Shown: one piece after another, positions 52,460 to 60,897 of the stretch
How positions within the stretch are numbered: position 1 is the first letter of the stretch
How the letters are laid out: the number at the start of each line of letters is the position of its first letter
Source: Thermovibrio sp.
Lineage (GTDB): Bacteria > Aquificota > Aquificia > Desulfurobacteriales > Desulfurobacteriaceae
DNA: 64,000 bases
Reading direction: 5' to 3'
Assembly: GCA_015490195.1 (NCBI GenBank)
Contig: WFYG01000008.1
Span: 173,282-237,281 of the forward strand
Program-made: the position numbers and the translations under genes
Notes under the pieces: generated by a model
What the model saw: only the letters and a program-made list of their open reading frames with translations
Told to the model about the DNA's origin: nothing
The model's database searches: none

Positions 52460-55400
52460 ATGGCAGTAAAACCCGGAGACTTTGTCCACCTTCATCTCCA
52501 CTCACAGTATTCCATCTTAGACGGTGCAATAAAGGTAAAAGACCTTGTTGACAAAGCTGTAGAGTATGGAATGCCTGCCGTTGCAGTAACGGATCACGGG
52601 AACATGTTTGCCTCTTACGAGCTCTACAAAACCTGTAAAGAGAAAGGAATAAAACCCATAATAGGGCAGGAGTTCTACATAGCCAGAGGTTCCCGCTTTG
52701 ACAAGAGCAAGGGAAAAGAGGGAGAAAAAGGGAGCTACCATCTGATACTCCTTGCAAAGAACGATACAGGCCTTAAGAACCTTATGAAACTCAGCTCAAT
52801 AGGGTTCATTGAAGGTTTCTACTACAAGCCAAGAATAGACAAAGAGGTTCTGGAAAAGTACAGCGAAGGCCTAATAGCCCTCTCTGCCTGCGTTCAGGGA
52901 GAAATTCCTCTCCTCTACCTTATGGGTAAGGAGAAAGAAGCCGAAGAAGCTGCAAAGTGGTATAAGGAGCTCTTCGGAGACGACTTCTACTTAGAAATCC
53001 AATACCACGGAATTAAAGAACAGGAAAAAGCCAACAGGTTCCTGATAGAGCTCTCCAGGAAACTTGACATAGACCTGGTTGCAACAAATGACGCCCACTA
53101 CCTCAACAAAGAGGACTGGGAAGCCCACGATGTTCTCCTCTGTCTTCAAACAGGCAAAAAACTTGCCGACGAAAAACGGATGAGATTCCCGAGCAAAGAG
53201 TTCTACTTCAAAAACGCCCAGGAGATGATGGAAGTTTTCAGTGAAGTTCCACAGGCCGTTTTCAACACGCTGAAAATAGCAGAAAAGGTGGAAGACACAC
53301 TGGAAACATTTGAAAACAGAGGATATCTGCTTCCAAAGTACGAGGTTCCAGAAGGTCACACTTACGAAAGCTATTTAAGGAAACTCGCAGAGGAAGGGCT
53401 TGAAAGGAGGTTTAAAGAGCAGGGAATTTCAGACGGAGAGGAGAGGCAGAAATACTACGATAGGCTCAACCACGAGCTGAAGATAATCAGCGATATGGGA
53501 TTCCCGGGATACTTCCTCATCGTCTGGGACTTTATCAACTGGGCAAAGAGAAACGGAATACCAGTGGGACCCGGAAGGGGTTCGGCGGCAGGCTCTTTAG
53601 TTGCCTACGCCATAGGAATTACAGACATAGACCCCTTAAGGTTCAACCTTCTCTTTGAGAGGTTCTTAAACCCTGAAAGGGTAACGATGCCAGATATTGA
53701 CGTTGACATCTGCCAGGAGGGAAGGGACAGGGTAATTCAGTACGTTAGGGACAAGTACGGAGAGGACAAGGTCTGCCAGATTATTACCTTTGGAACGATG
53801 AAGACAAAGATGGTCGTTCGTGACGTTGGAAGGGTTTTGGGAATACCCCCGAAAGAGGTTGACAAACTGGCAAAACTCATTCCAAACGACGCAAAGTCCG
53901 TTGAGGATGCAGTAGAGAGAGCTCCCGAAATCAAAGACCTGATGGAGAAAGATCCGACTATTGAGAGGCTCATCAAGATAGCTAAAAGGCTTCAAGGGCT
54001 TGCCAGGCAAACGGGAGTTCACGCTGCAGGAGTTGTTATAGCCCCTGAAACACTCACAGACTACATCCCCCTTGCAAAGAGTAAAGACGGAGACATCACA
54101 ACCCAATACGACATGGGGCAGGTTGAGTCCTTAGGCCTTCTGAAGATGGACTTTTTAGGTCTCAAAACATTAACAATCATAGACAGAACCATAAAGCTCA
54201 TAAAAGAGAGACACGGCGTTGAGATAGTTCCGACAAAACTTCCTTTAGACGACGAGAAGACCTTTAAGCTTCTTCAGGAGGGGAACACAATCGGCGTCTT
54301 CCAGTTAGAATCAAGGGGCATGAGAAACCTAATGAAGAGGCTCAAGCCCAGCGTTTTTGAAGACATCATCGCCCTTGTTGCCCTCTATCGCCCAGGCCCT
54401 CTAAACTCTGGAATGGCAGAAAGCTACATAAAGAGGAAGCACGGAGAGGAAGAAGTTGACTACATCTTCCCCGAGCTTGAGCCGGTTCTTAAAGAGACCT
54501 ACGGCCTCTTTATCTACCAAGAACAGATAATGCAGATTGCCAATATCCTTGCCGGCTACTCCTTAGGAGAGGCAGACCTTCTAAGGCGGGCAATGGGTAA
54601 GAAGAAGAAAGAGATAATGGAGGAACAGAGGGGAATTTTTGTTTCAAGGGCAGTTGAGAGAGGATACCCAAAAGAGAAAATAGAGAAGCTCTTTGACGAC
54701 ATTGCAAAGTTTGCAGAGTACGGATTCAACAAGTCCCACTCAGCCGCCTACGGATTCTTAGCCTATGTTACGGCCTACCTGAAAGCCCACTACCCGAAAG
54801 AGCTGATGGCAACAATGATGTCTATTGACTTTGACAAGACAGATGAGATTGTGAAGTTCATGAAGGACTGCAAAGAGAACGGAATTCCCGTATTCCCACC
54901 GGATATTAATAAAAGCGGTGCCTACTTTGAGATTGAAGGTAAGGGAATAAGGTTTGGCCTTGCAGGAATTAAAGGAGTTGGAGAGAAGGCCGCTCTCCAC
55001 ATTGAGGAGGTAAGGAAAAAGGGAGGAGAGTTTAAAGACTTATATGACTTCTGCCAGAGGGTTGATCTGAAGGTTGTAAACAGGAAGGTCATTGAAGCCC
55101 TCATAAAGGCTGGAGCCTTTGACTCAACGGGAATATCAAGGGCTGCAAACTACGAGGTTTTGGACAGGGCGATGAACGCAGCCCAGAGCATCCAGAAGTC
55201 AAGGAGTAAGGGGCTTATGAGCCTCTTTGGAGATGAGACAGCTGTTGTTGATAAGGAGTTTCCCGATATCCCAGAGTGGAATGACAGGATTAAGTGGGAG
55301 TATGAGAGACAGGCTATAGGCTTTTATCTATCTGGCCACCCGTTAGAAGAGTATAAGGGAGTTGTTGAGCTGAAGTTCAACTCTTCCTCAGAAAAGGAGG

Positions 55401-55915
55401 AGTGGAAGGACGGAGAGGAGGTTTTCCTAGCAGGAGCCATAACAGAGGTGAAGCTGAGAAGGACTCAGAGGGGAGAACTCTGGGCAACCTTAGAACTTAC
55501 AGACCTTGACGGAACCGTATCCGTTCTGGTCTTTCCCAACGTTTACAGGGAGGTTTCGGAGCTCCTCACAGAGGGGAACCTTATAGCCATTAAAGGACAG
55601 GTGAGGGAAGAGGAGGAGAGCAAGAGCGTTATAGCAAGGGAGATAGTTTCAGTTCGCGAAGCAGTTTCTGGGCAGGTAAACGAGATTGTTATAACAATTG
55701 AGGGAAATCAGATTTCAGAGGAAACTCTAACGAAGCTCAAGAGCTTCATAGAGGAAAACTCCTCACCCAACGGGAAACCGGTCGTTGTTGAGGCGGAACT
55801 CCCCGACTGTTTTGTAAAGTTGCAAATAGACCCAGACTTGAAGCTACCCCTTGATGCTCATATTCTTAAGGAGCTTCAAAACAGCCTGCAGCTCAAAAAA
55901 GTGAAGGTAAACTGA
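52460..55915 (+). CDS. dnaE: DNA polymerase III alpha subunit
   Basis: A 1151-residue replicative polymerase. The N-terminal PHP domain has HLHSQYSILDGA and VTDHGNMFASYELYK with metal-type residues retained. The polymerase core contains GPGRGSAAGSLVAYAIGITD (near 373), MPDIDVDICQEGRDRV with the catalytic Asp pair (about 413-415), and ALYRPGPLNSGMAE near 640. A helix-hairpin-helix and an OB fold (EVFLAGAITEVKLRRTQRG near 995) follow. GGGAG precedes the ATG. accA follows by ten bases. Confidence 0.97.
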   Translation: MAVKPGDFVHLHLHSQYSILDGAIKVKDLVDKAVEYGMPAVAVTDHGNMFASYELYKTCKEKGIKPIIGQEFYIARGSRFDKSKGKEGEKGSYHLILLAKNDTGLKNLMKLSSIGFIEGFYYKPRIDKEVLEKYSEGLIALSACVQGEIPLLYLMGKEKEAEEAAKWYKELFGDDFYLEIQYHGIKEQEKANRFLIELSRKLDIDLVATNDAHYLNKEDWEAHDVLLCLQTGKKLADEKRMRFPSKEFYFKNAQEMMEVFSEVPQAVFNTLKIAEKVEDTLETFENRGYLLPKYEVPEGHTYESYLRKLAEEGLERRFKEQGISDGEERQKYYDRLNHELKIISDMGFPGYFLIVWDFINWAKRNGIPVGPGRGSAAGSLVAYAIGITDIDPLRFNLLFERFLNPERVTMPDIDVDICQEGRDRVIQYVRDKYGEDKVCQIITFGTMKTKMVVRDVGRVLGIPPKEVDKLAKLIPNDAKSVEDAVERAPEIKDLMEKDPTIERLIKIAKRLQGLARQTGVHAAGVVIAPETLTDYIPLAKSKDGDITTQYDMGQVESLGLLKMDFLGLKTLTIIDRTIKLIKERHGVEIVPTKLPLDDEKTFKLLQEGNTIGVFQLESRGMRNLMKRLKPSVFEDIIALVALYRPGPLNSGMAESYIKRKHGEEEVDYIFPELEPVLKETYGLFIYQEQIMQIANILAGYSLGEADLLRRAMGKKKKEIMEEQRGIFVSRAVERGYPKEKIEKLFDDIAKFAEYGFNKSHSAAYGFLAYVTAYLKAHYPKELMATMMSIDFDKTDEIVKFMKDCKENGIPVFPPDINKSGAYFEIEGKGIRFGLAGIKGVGEKAALHIEEVRKKGGEFKDLYDFCQRVDLKVVNRKVIEALIKAGAFDSTGISRAANYEVLDRAMNAAQSIQKSRSKGLMSLFGDETAVVDKEFPDIPEWNDRIKWEYERQAIGFYLSGHPLEEYKGVVELKFNSSSEKEEWKDGEEVFLAGAITEVKLRRTQRGELWATLELTDLDGTVSVLVFPNVYREVSELLTEGNLIAIKGQVREEEESKSVIAREIVSVREAVSGQVNEIVITIEGNQISEETLTKLKSFIEENSSPNGKPVVVEAELPDCFVKLQIDPDLKLPLDAHILKELQNSLQLKKVKVN

Positions 55916-55925
55916 GGTTGAAAAA

Positions 55926-56861
55926 ATGGCCGGACTGCACGAGTTTGAACTTCAGGTAGATAGGCTTAGAAAGAAGATTGAGGAACTAAAGAGTATGGGA
56001 AAACACGACCCTGCCGTAATTGAGGAGATAGAGAAGAAGTTCCAGAAGAAGATTGAGGAGTTCTACAGGAACCTCTCTGCCTGGGACAGAGTCCAGATAG
56101 CCCGCCACCCCAACCGCCCCCACGCCGTTGACTACATAAGGGCTGTATTTGAGGACTTTGTGGAGCTCCACGGCGACCGCCACTGCGGAGACGGAAAGGC
56201 GATAGTTGCAGGGTTTGCAAAGTTTGAAGGTGAGAGCGTCTGTGTAATCGGCCAGGAGAAGGGAAGGGAGACAAAGGAGAAAATAGAGAGGAACTTCGGA
56301 ATGCCCCTTCCCGAGGACTACAGGAAGGCCCTAAGAGTTATGAAGCTGGCAGAGAAGTTCAGAAAGCCCATCATCACCTTAGTTGACACCCCAGGAGCCT
56401 TTCCTGGAATAGAGGCAGAGGAGCACGGCCAGTCTGAGGCCATCGCAAGGAACCTCTTTGAGATGTCAAAGCTGAAAGTTCCGGTTATCAGCGTTGTTAT
56501 TGGAGAAGGAGGTAGCGGGGGAGCTCTTGCAGTTTCAGTTGCAAACAGGCTTTTAATGCTTGAGAACTCTATCTACTCGGTAATTTCCCCTGAAGGGTGT
56601 GCAGCAATCCTCTGGCAGTCTCAAGATAAGGTGAAGGAGGCGGCAGAGGCTCTAAAGCTGACCGCTGAAGAGCTCAAAAAATTAGGAATCGTTGATGAGG
56701 TAATTCCTGAGCCTTTAGAGGGTGCCCACAGAGACTGGGAAACAACATTTGAGAACTTCAGGAACTACGTAAAAAAACACCTTGATGAACTGAAAAACCT
56801 CTCACCTGAAGAACTCGTTGAAGACAGGTATCAGAAGTTCAGAAAGATTGGAACATTTTAA
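55926..56861 (+). CDS. accA: Acetyl-CoA carboxylase carboxyltransferase alpha subunit
   Basis: A 311-residue subunit. Signatures: LSAWDRVQIARHPNRPHAVD near residue 50, FVELHGDRHCGDGKAIVAG near 76 and LVDTPGAFPGIEAEEHGQSE near 155, with VIGEGGSGGALAVSVANRLL near 191. It makes malonyl-CoA with AccD for fatty acid synthesis. It is closely linked to dnaE, as in many bacteria. Confidence 0.96.
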   Translation: MAGLHEFELQVDRLRKKIEELKSMGKHDPAVIEEIEKKFQKKIEEFYRNLSAWDRVQIARHPNRPHAVDYIRAVFEDFVELHGDRHCGDGKAIVAGFAKFEGESVCVIGQEKGRETKEKIERNFGMPLPEDYRKALRVMKLAEKFRKPIITLVDTPGAFPGIEAEEHGQSEAIARNLFEMSKLKVPVISVVIGEGGSGGALAVSVANRLLMLENSIYSVISPEGCAAILWQSQDKVKEAAEALKLTAEELKKLGIVDEVIPEPLEGAHRDWETTFENFRNYVKKHLDELKNLSPEELVEDRYQKFRKIGTF

Positions 56862-56878
56862 AGAGGCAGGCAGAAGGC

Positions 56879-58129
56879 CTACCTCATAATCTTTGACAGA
56901 AGTAGGGCAACTATTTCCTCTGCAGGTCTTTTCTGAAGGAGCTCCCTTGCAAGTTTCCTAATCCTCTCCGGAACCCTGCTGGCATCTTCAGAGAGGAGTT
57001 TTTCTTTCAGCTCCTTAACGTCGTTAACCCTGAAACGCTCAGGCCTTATGCCTTTAAGTCCCTTAATCCTGTACATTCTCCTCTTCTCAGGCTCTGCAAC
57101 AAGGCTTATTGCCGTTCCCTCTCTTCCGGCCCTTCCTGTCCTACCAATCCGGTGGACATAGCTCTCCGGGTTTTCGGGAAGTTCGTAGTTGATAACAAGA
57201 CCAACGTCTTTAATGTCAAGGCCTCTGGCTGCAACGTCTGTAGCAACAAGAACTTTAACCTTACCTTCACGGAAAGCTCTTAAAACGTTCTCCCTCTGCC
57301 TCTGTGAAAGGTCTCCGTGGATAGCCCTTGCGTTTATGCCGCGGCGCTGGAGCTCCCTCTCAATATCGGCAGCGTCCCTCTTTGTCTTAACGAAAACAAT
57401 CGTAGCTGTCCCCTCGTTCTCCTTCAGAATCTTCTCAAGGGCTTTCAGTTTATCCTCACTCCTTACGAGAAAAACCCTCTGCTTAACCTTTGGAGTAATA
57501 AGCTGCTTACTGACCTTAATAAACCTGTAACCCGGCTTGAGATAGTTATCTATCAGCTTTCTAATCTCGTAAGGCATAGTTGCCGAAAAGAGCATCGTCT
57601 GTTTCTCTTTAGGCGTTTTTGAGAGAATCTCCTCAATATCCTCAATGAAACCCATGTCAAGCATCTGGTCTGCTTCATCTAAAACAGCATAACGAACCCT
57701 ATCAAGCTTTAAAATTCCTCTGTTTATAAGATCCTTCACCCTTCCGGGAGTTCCAACAATTACCTGATTTCTTCCCCTTCTCAGAATGTTTGCCTGCCTA
57801 TCTATAGAAACACCGCCGTAAATAGGATAGGCTGAAATTCCCTTGTTCTTCCCTATAAGGGAAATCTCGTGGGCAACCTGAATGGCAAGTTCCCTCGTGG
57901 GAGTGAGAATTATCGCCTTTACTCCCCTCTCCCTTGGGCTTATCCCTTCAACTATGGGAATACCGAAAGCCGCCGTCTTTCCCGTTCCTGTCTGTGCCTG
58001 TCCAACAATATCTTCGCCTTTAAGAGCAACAGGGATAGCCTCTTTCTGAATAGGAGTAGGCGATTCAAACCCCATCTCTTCTAAAGATTTCTGAATCCTC
58101 TCATCTAACTGGTCAAAACTGAACTCCAT
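56879..58129 (-). CDS. DEAD-box RNA helicase, probably cold-induced
   Basis: A 416-residue helicase. Motifs in order: Q motif FESPTPIQKEAIPVAL (about 19-34), I AQTGTGKTAAF (about 42-52), Ia PTRELAIQV, Ib GTPGRV, II DEAD in VLDEADQMLDMGF, III SATMP, IV-V with ATDVAARGLDIKDVG, and VI HRIGRTGRAGREG. The C-terminal extension is short (about 50 residues). CshA/RhlE/CsdA-type proteins unwind structured mRNA and ribosome precursors. It follows the cold-shock gene on the same strand after a terminator-like hairpin. Confidence 0.94.
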   Translation of the reverse strand: MEFSFDQLDERIQKSLEEMGFESPTPIQKEAIPVALKGEDIVGQAQTGTGKTAAFGIPIVEGISPRERGVKAIILTPTRELAIQVAHEISLIGKNKGISAYPIYGGVSIDRQANILRRGRNQVIVGTPGRVKDLINRGILKLDRVRYAVLDEADQMLDMGFIEDIEEILSKTPKEKQTMLFSATMPYEIRKLIDNYLKPGYRFIKVSKQLITPKVKQRVFLVRSEDKLKALEKILKENEGTATIVFVKTKRDAADIERELQRRGINARAIHGDLSQRQRENVLRAFREGKVKVLVATDVAARGLDIKDVGLVINYELPENPESYVHRIGRTGRAGREGTAISLVAEPEKRRMYRIKGLKGIRPERFRVNDVKELKEKLLSEDASRVPERIRKLARELLQKRPAEEIVALLLSKIMR

Positions 58130-58149
58130 ACGTCCTCCTTAAATAAAAA

Positions 58150-58192
58150 TTGCCACGATTCCCGCCGCCGTTTCAGACGGAAACCGTGGCAA
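58150..58192 (-). terminator. Hairpin between the cold-shock and DEAD-box genes
   Basis: An 8-bp outer stem, TTGCCACG (58150-58157) with CGTGGCAA (58185-58192), encloses a small CCGT/ACGG hairpin. On the minus strand it is followed by TTTTTATTTAAGGAGG, a T tract that runs straight into the DEAD-box ribosome site. It probably ends most csp transcripts, and read-through would express the helicase. Confidence 0.75.
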
Positions 58193-58219
58193 CTATTCTA
58201 ATTAAAGTTGTTCTCTAAG

Positions 58220-58426
58220 TTAAAGCCTTTCTACATCTACAGCTTTAAGGCCTTTTTCACTCTCTGTAACGTTGAAGGATACCCTTTCACCCTCTTCAAG
58301 GGTTCTGAATCCTTCTCCACTGATGCCTGTGTAGTGGACGAATACGTCCTGTCCGTTGTCGGTTGTGATGAAGCCGTAACCTTTCTTTGAGTCAAACCAC
58401 TTCACTGTTCCTGTAAGCTTTTCCAT
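58220..58426 (-). CDS. Cold-shock domain protein
   Basis: A 68-residue CspA-family protein. RNA-binding motifs are KGYGFITT (15-22) and VFVHYTGI (28-35), with W10 and F12 in the usual surface. It binds single-stranded RNA/DNA. It has its own good promoter, a leader of about 110 bases with strong hairpins and a terminator behind it, the standard layout of regulated csp genes. Confidence 0.96.
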   Translation of the reverse strand: MEKLTGTVKWFDSKKGYGFITTDNGQDVFVHYTGISGEGFRTLEEGERVSFNVTESEKGLKAVDVERL

Positions 58427-58464
58427 GTTCCTTACCTCTCTAAAAGTTTCTTAAAAAGTTAAAA

Positions 58465-58529
58465 GCCCCAGAAGGCAGAAACGGCATGCCTTCTGGGGCC
58501 TTACTCAGTTTCCGTCGCGCTGCCTTCTG
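58465..58529 (-). promoter_or_regulatory. Cold-shock mRNA leader with competing hairpins
   Basis: Transcript order on the minus strand: A = CAGAAGGCAG (58529-58520), B = GCCCCAGAAGGCA (58499-58487), C = TGCCTTCTGGGGC (58477-58465; CTGCCTTCTGGGGC with 58478). B pairs with C over 13 bp, loop of 9, followed by TTTTAACTTTTT, a terminator-like form. A can instead pair with C over 10 bp. The two are mutually exclusive, because A is a partial copy of B. Confidence 0.7.
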
Positions 58530-58542
58530 TATCTGGGAAGCT

Positions 58543-58571
58543 AATTTAACATCCCAAAATGAGAAAGTCAA
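58543..58571 (-). promoter_or_regulatory. Sigma-70-type promoter of the cold-shock gene
   Basis: TTGACT (58566-58571), a 17-base spacer and TAAATT (58543-58548) on the minus strand. The predicted start is near 58536, which puts the whole A-B-C hairpin region in the leader. Confidence 0.75.
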
Positions 58572-58661
58572 CTTTCACCAGAAAAGCAAATATCTTAAGG
58601 CTTTGTAGGATAAGGTTTAAATAGTTTTAATTAATCTGAGCACTTTTCTGAAATAATAAAC

Positions 58662-58670
58662 TGATAGAAT
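58662..58670 (+). promoter_or_regulatory. Extended -10 promoter candidate for the 58703 gene
   Basis: TGATAGAAT on the plus strand, 33 bases before the ATG at 58703. The rest of the 276-base gap 58427-58702 holds the csp leader and promoter on the opposite strand and AT-rich sequence with no other feature I can name. Confidence 0.5.
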
Positions 58671-58702
58671 ATATATTCAGCCACTAAATAAGGAGGTGAA
58701 CT

Positions 58703-59026
58703 ATGGCCAGAAGCTTCAGCGATGGCCTGGCAAAGGGTCTGGGAATAGGAGCTACAATTGTAGGACTCTACATGATGACGATGTTTTCTCTCTTACCCTT
58801 AGGAATTTTCTCAAAAGTTTTGAACCTTCAGGAGTACTTTGGTTTAAAACTGGGGATAGCTGCAGTATTTTCTTTTATCACGTTCCTCTACTACATAAAG
58901 TACGTTAAAGCCTTAAAACTTCCTCCAATAGTTTGGGGTTTCGGAGCGATGATATCAATCATAATGTCTGGCGTTCTCTCTTTTGTAACAGTTGACGTTA
59001 TCTTAAAAATTTTTGGTTTAGAGTAG
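58703..59026 (+). CDS. Unknown 107-residue membrane protein
   Basis: Strong AGGAGGTGA ribosome site before the ATG. Three membrane helices: about 13-33 (GIGATIVGLYMMTMFSLLPL), 48-66 and 75-100 (WGFGAMISIIMSGVLSFVTV). No recognised family. It sits four bases before a LysR-type regulator, so the two are probably one transcript. Confidence 0.75.
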   Translation: MARSFSDGLAKGLGIGATIVGLYMMTMFSLLPLGIFSKVLNLQEYFGLKLGIAAVFSFITFLYYIKYVKALKLPPIVWGFGAMISIIMSGVLSFVTVDVILKIFGLE

Positions 59027-59030
59027 GGAT

Positions 59031-59945
59031 ATGGATATTAAACAGCTTGAAGTTTTCGCAAGGGTCTTTGAGAACCAGAGCTTCTCAAAGGCCGCTCAGC
59101 AGCTGGGCCTCTCTCAACCCACTGTAAGTACACACATTCAGCACCTTGAAGATATTCTTGGGAAGAAGCTCTTTGACAGGGTCGGGAGGAAAGTTATTCC
59201 AACGGCAGAGGCCAAAATACTTTATAGACACGCAGTTGAGATACTCAAAAAGAGGGAAGAGGCTCTGGCGGAGCTCCTCTCGTTAGACAGGAAACCCCAC
59301 ACGGGAACTCTAAAGATTGCAGCCAGCAACATCCCTGGAGACTACCTGATACCCCACGCTCTCAGGAAGCTCAGGGAGACCTTTCCAGAAGTTACTTTTA
59401 TACTTGAAATCTTTGATTCAAGCAGAGTCGTCTCCCTCCTTAAAGAACAGCTTCCATCGTTTGATGTTGGGTTCGTAGGCTTTGAAGTGAAAGATCCGAA
59501 GCTGGAAGTTAAAAAGATCCATGACGACGAGATAGTTCTGATAGCACCCCCATACTTTAAGAAGAACTCAGTAGAAATTGAAGAGCTGGCGGAGCTCCCC
59601 CTCATCTTCAGGGAGGAGGACTCCGGAACCAGAAAAACGGTTGAGGAGGCTCTGAGGAAACACGGGCTGGATCCGAAAACCCTCAGAATCGTAGCCTACC
59701 TTGGAAGCAACACCGCCATAAAAGAGGCTGTAAAGAGGGGAGCAGGTTTCGGACTGGTCTCAAAGTACTCGGTTGAAGACGAGATTGAGTGCGGAAAGTT
59801 ACGACTCGTTAAAGTGAAAGGGCTTACGATAAAACGGTGCTTCTACGCCGTTAGGAGGAGAGACATCACTCCCCTCCCCGTCGTTAGAACCCTGTGGGAG
59901 AAGATAGAGAAACTCTTTAAAGGCGGGAAAAACGGAGGGTGTTGA
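59031..59945 (+). CDS. LysR-family transcriptional regulator
   Basis: A 304-residue regulator. The N-terminal helix-turn-helix has SFSKAAQQLGLSQPTVSTHI (near residue 18-37), then a substrate-binding half with GTLKIAASNIPGDYLIPHAL near 88 and the usual FREEDSGTRKTVEEAL. This ligand-domain style resembles CysB/CbbR-like members. Target genes are unknown; the upstream membrane gene and convergent CitE-like gene are candidates. It overlaps the CitE-like gene tail to tail by 29 bases. Two GGAGCTCC octamers. Confidence 0.9.
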   Translation: MDIKQLEVFARVFENQSFSKAAQQLGLSQPTVSTHIQHLEDILGKKLFDRVGRKVIPTAEAKILYRHAVEILKKREEALAELLSLDRKPHTGTLKIAASNIPGDYLIPHALRKLRETFPEVTFILEIFDSSRVVSLLKEQLPSFDVGFVGFEVKDPKLEVKKIHDDEIVLIAPPYFKKNSVEIEELAELPLIFREEDSGTRKTVEEALRKHGLDPKTLRIVAYLGSNTAIKEAVKRGAGFGLVSKYSVEDEIECGKLRLVKVKGLTIKRCFYAVRRRDITPLPVVRTLWEKIEKLFKGGKNGGC

Positions 59946-60897
59946 GAGCACTTTTGTAAATGGGCTGATCTATAAACTTACCGTTCCAGGCAACTCCTCC
60001 TTTACCCCCCTCAATCGCCTTCTCGTAAACCTCAACTATCTGCCTCGCCTCTTCTATCTCTTCTTCCGTTGGAGAGAAGATCCTGTTTGCAATCTCAACC
60101 TGCTTTACCGAAATACACATCTTCCCCGAGAATCCCGTTTGCCTCTCAAGCTCTGCTTCCCTCTCAAAGCCCTCAAGGTCTTTGTAGTCTTGGTACGCCG
60201 GAGCTATCGGGTAAACTCCATGAGATAGGGAATGAAAGACGAAGGAAGTCCTTACAAACTCTCCTAACTTCCCAGACTGGAACTTCTGGGGAAGGGAGAG
60301 CTCACCAAAGAGGTCTAAAATTCCAAGGTAAACAGCATTAATCCTCTCTGATGCCGAAAGAATTTCAGCTAAACGCTCAACGGCCTCTGGAGTCTCTATG
60401 GAGAGCTGAATCTTTATGAAGCCCTTTTCCACTCCTCTTGAAGTTTCAAAAGCGGAGATCAGCCTGTCTAAAGCGACAACGTCTTCAGGAGAGCGAACTT
60501 TACTGAGGCGAAAAGCGTGGGGAATGGTAGGAAGGAGCTCCGTTAAATCGTCGTAGAAGAACCGGGAGTCTATCGGGTTAATTCTGATAACTATCTCCTT
60601 ACTTCCGTCAAAATCGGTGTTTAGTAGGAGCTTTCTGATTAAGAGCCTTGCAAAGGGCTTCCTCTCATCTGAAACCCCGTCTTCAACGTTGAAGATGATT
60701 ACATCGGCAGGCCTTGAGAAGACTTTTCTTAAATGTTTTACACGGTCTCCTGAAACGATGAGGGCAGACCTTTTAAAGGGGTTCTCAACAGGCTTCCTTA
60801 TCGGTTTCCCCTCTGGAAATTCCTTAAGCTTCTTTATACTCTCTTTTCCCTTCAGAACCCTCTCTGCAGTATCAAAGAACTCATCTAACCTTTCCAA
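59917..60897 (-). CDS. CitE/HpcH-family C-C lyase-like protein
   Basis: A 326-residue TIM-barrel protein like citrate lyase beta or malyl-CoA lyase: ALIVSGDRVKHLRKVFSRPA near residue 46, IIFNVEDGVSDERKPFAR near 68 (Glu/Asp metal site and Arg), IQLSIETPEAVERLAEIL near 164 and C-terminal GFSGKMCISVKQVEIANRIF. TTG start with GGAGGAGAGG upstream. Substrate is not determined by sequence; CoA-thioester chemistry is likely. It overlaps the epimerase gene by 17 bases and the LysR gene by 29 (converging). Confidence 0.85.
   Translation of the reverse strand: MERLDEFFDTAERVLKGKESIKKLKEFPEGKPIRKPVENPFKRSALIVSGDRVKHLRKVFSRPADVIIFNVEDGVSDERKPFARLLIRKLLLNTDFDGSKEIVIRINPIDSRFFYDDLTELLPTIPHAFRLSKVRSPEDVVALDRLISAFETSRGVEKGFIKIQLSIETPEAVERLAEILSASERINAVYLGILDLFGELSLPQKFQSGKLGEFVRTSFVFHSLSHGVYPIAPAYQDYKDLEGFEREAELERQTGFSGKMCISVKQVEIANRIFSPTEEEIEEARQIVEVYEKAIEGGKGGVAWNGKFIDQPIYKSALNTLRFSRL

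Noticed and set aside
56862..56878. Possible terminator between converging accA and DEAD-box genes
   Set aside because: AGGC/GGCCT can pair for only four or five bases in a 17-base gap; not convincing.
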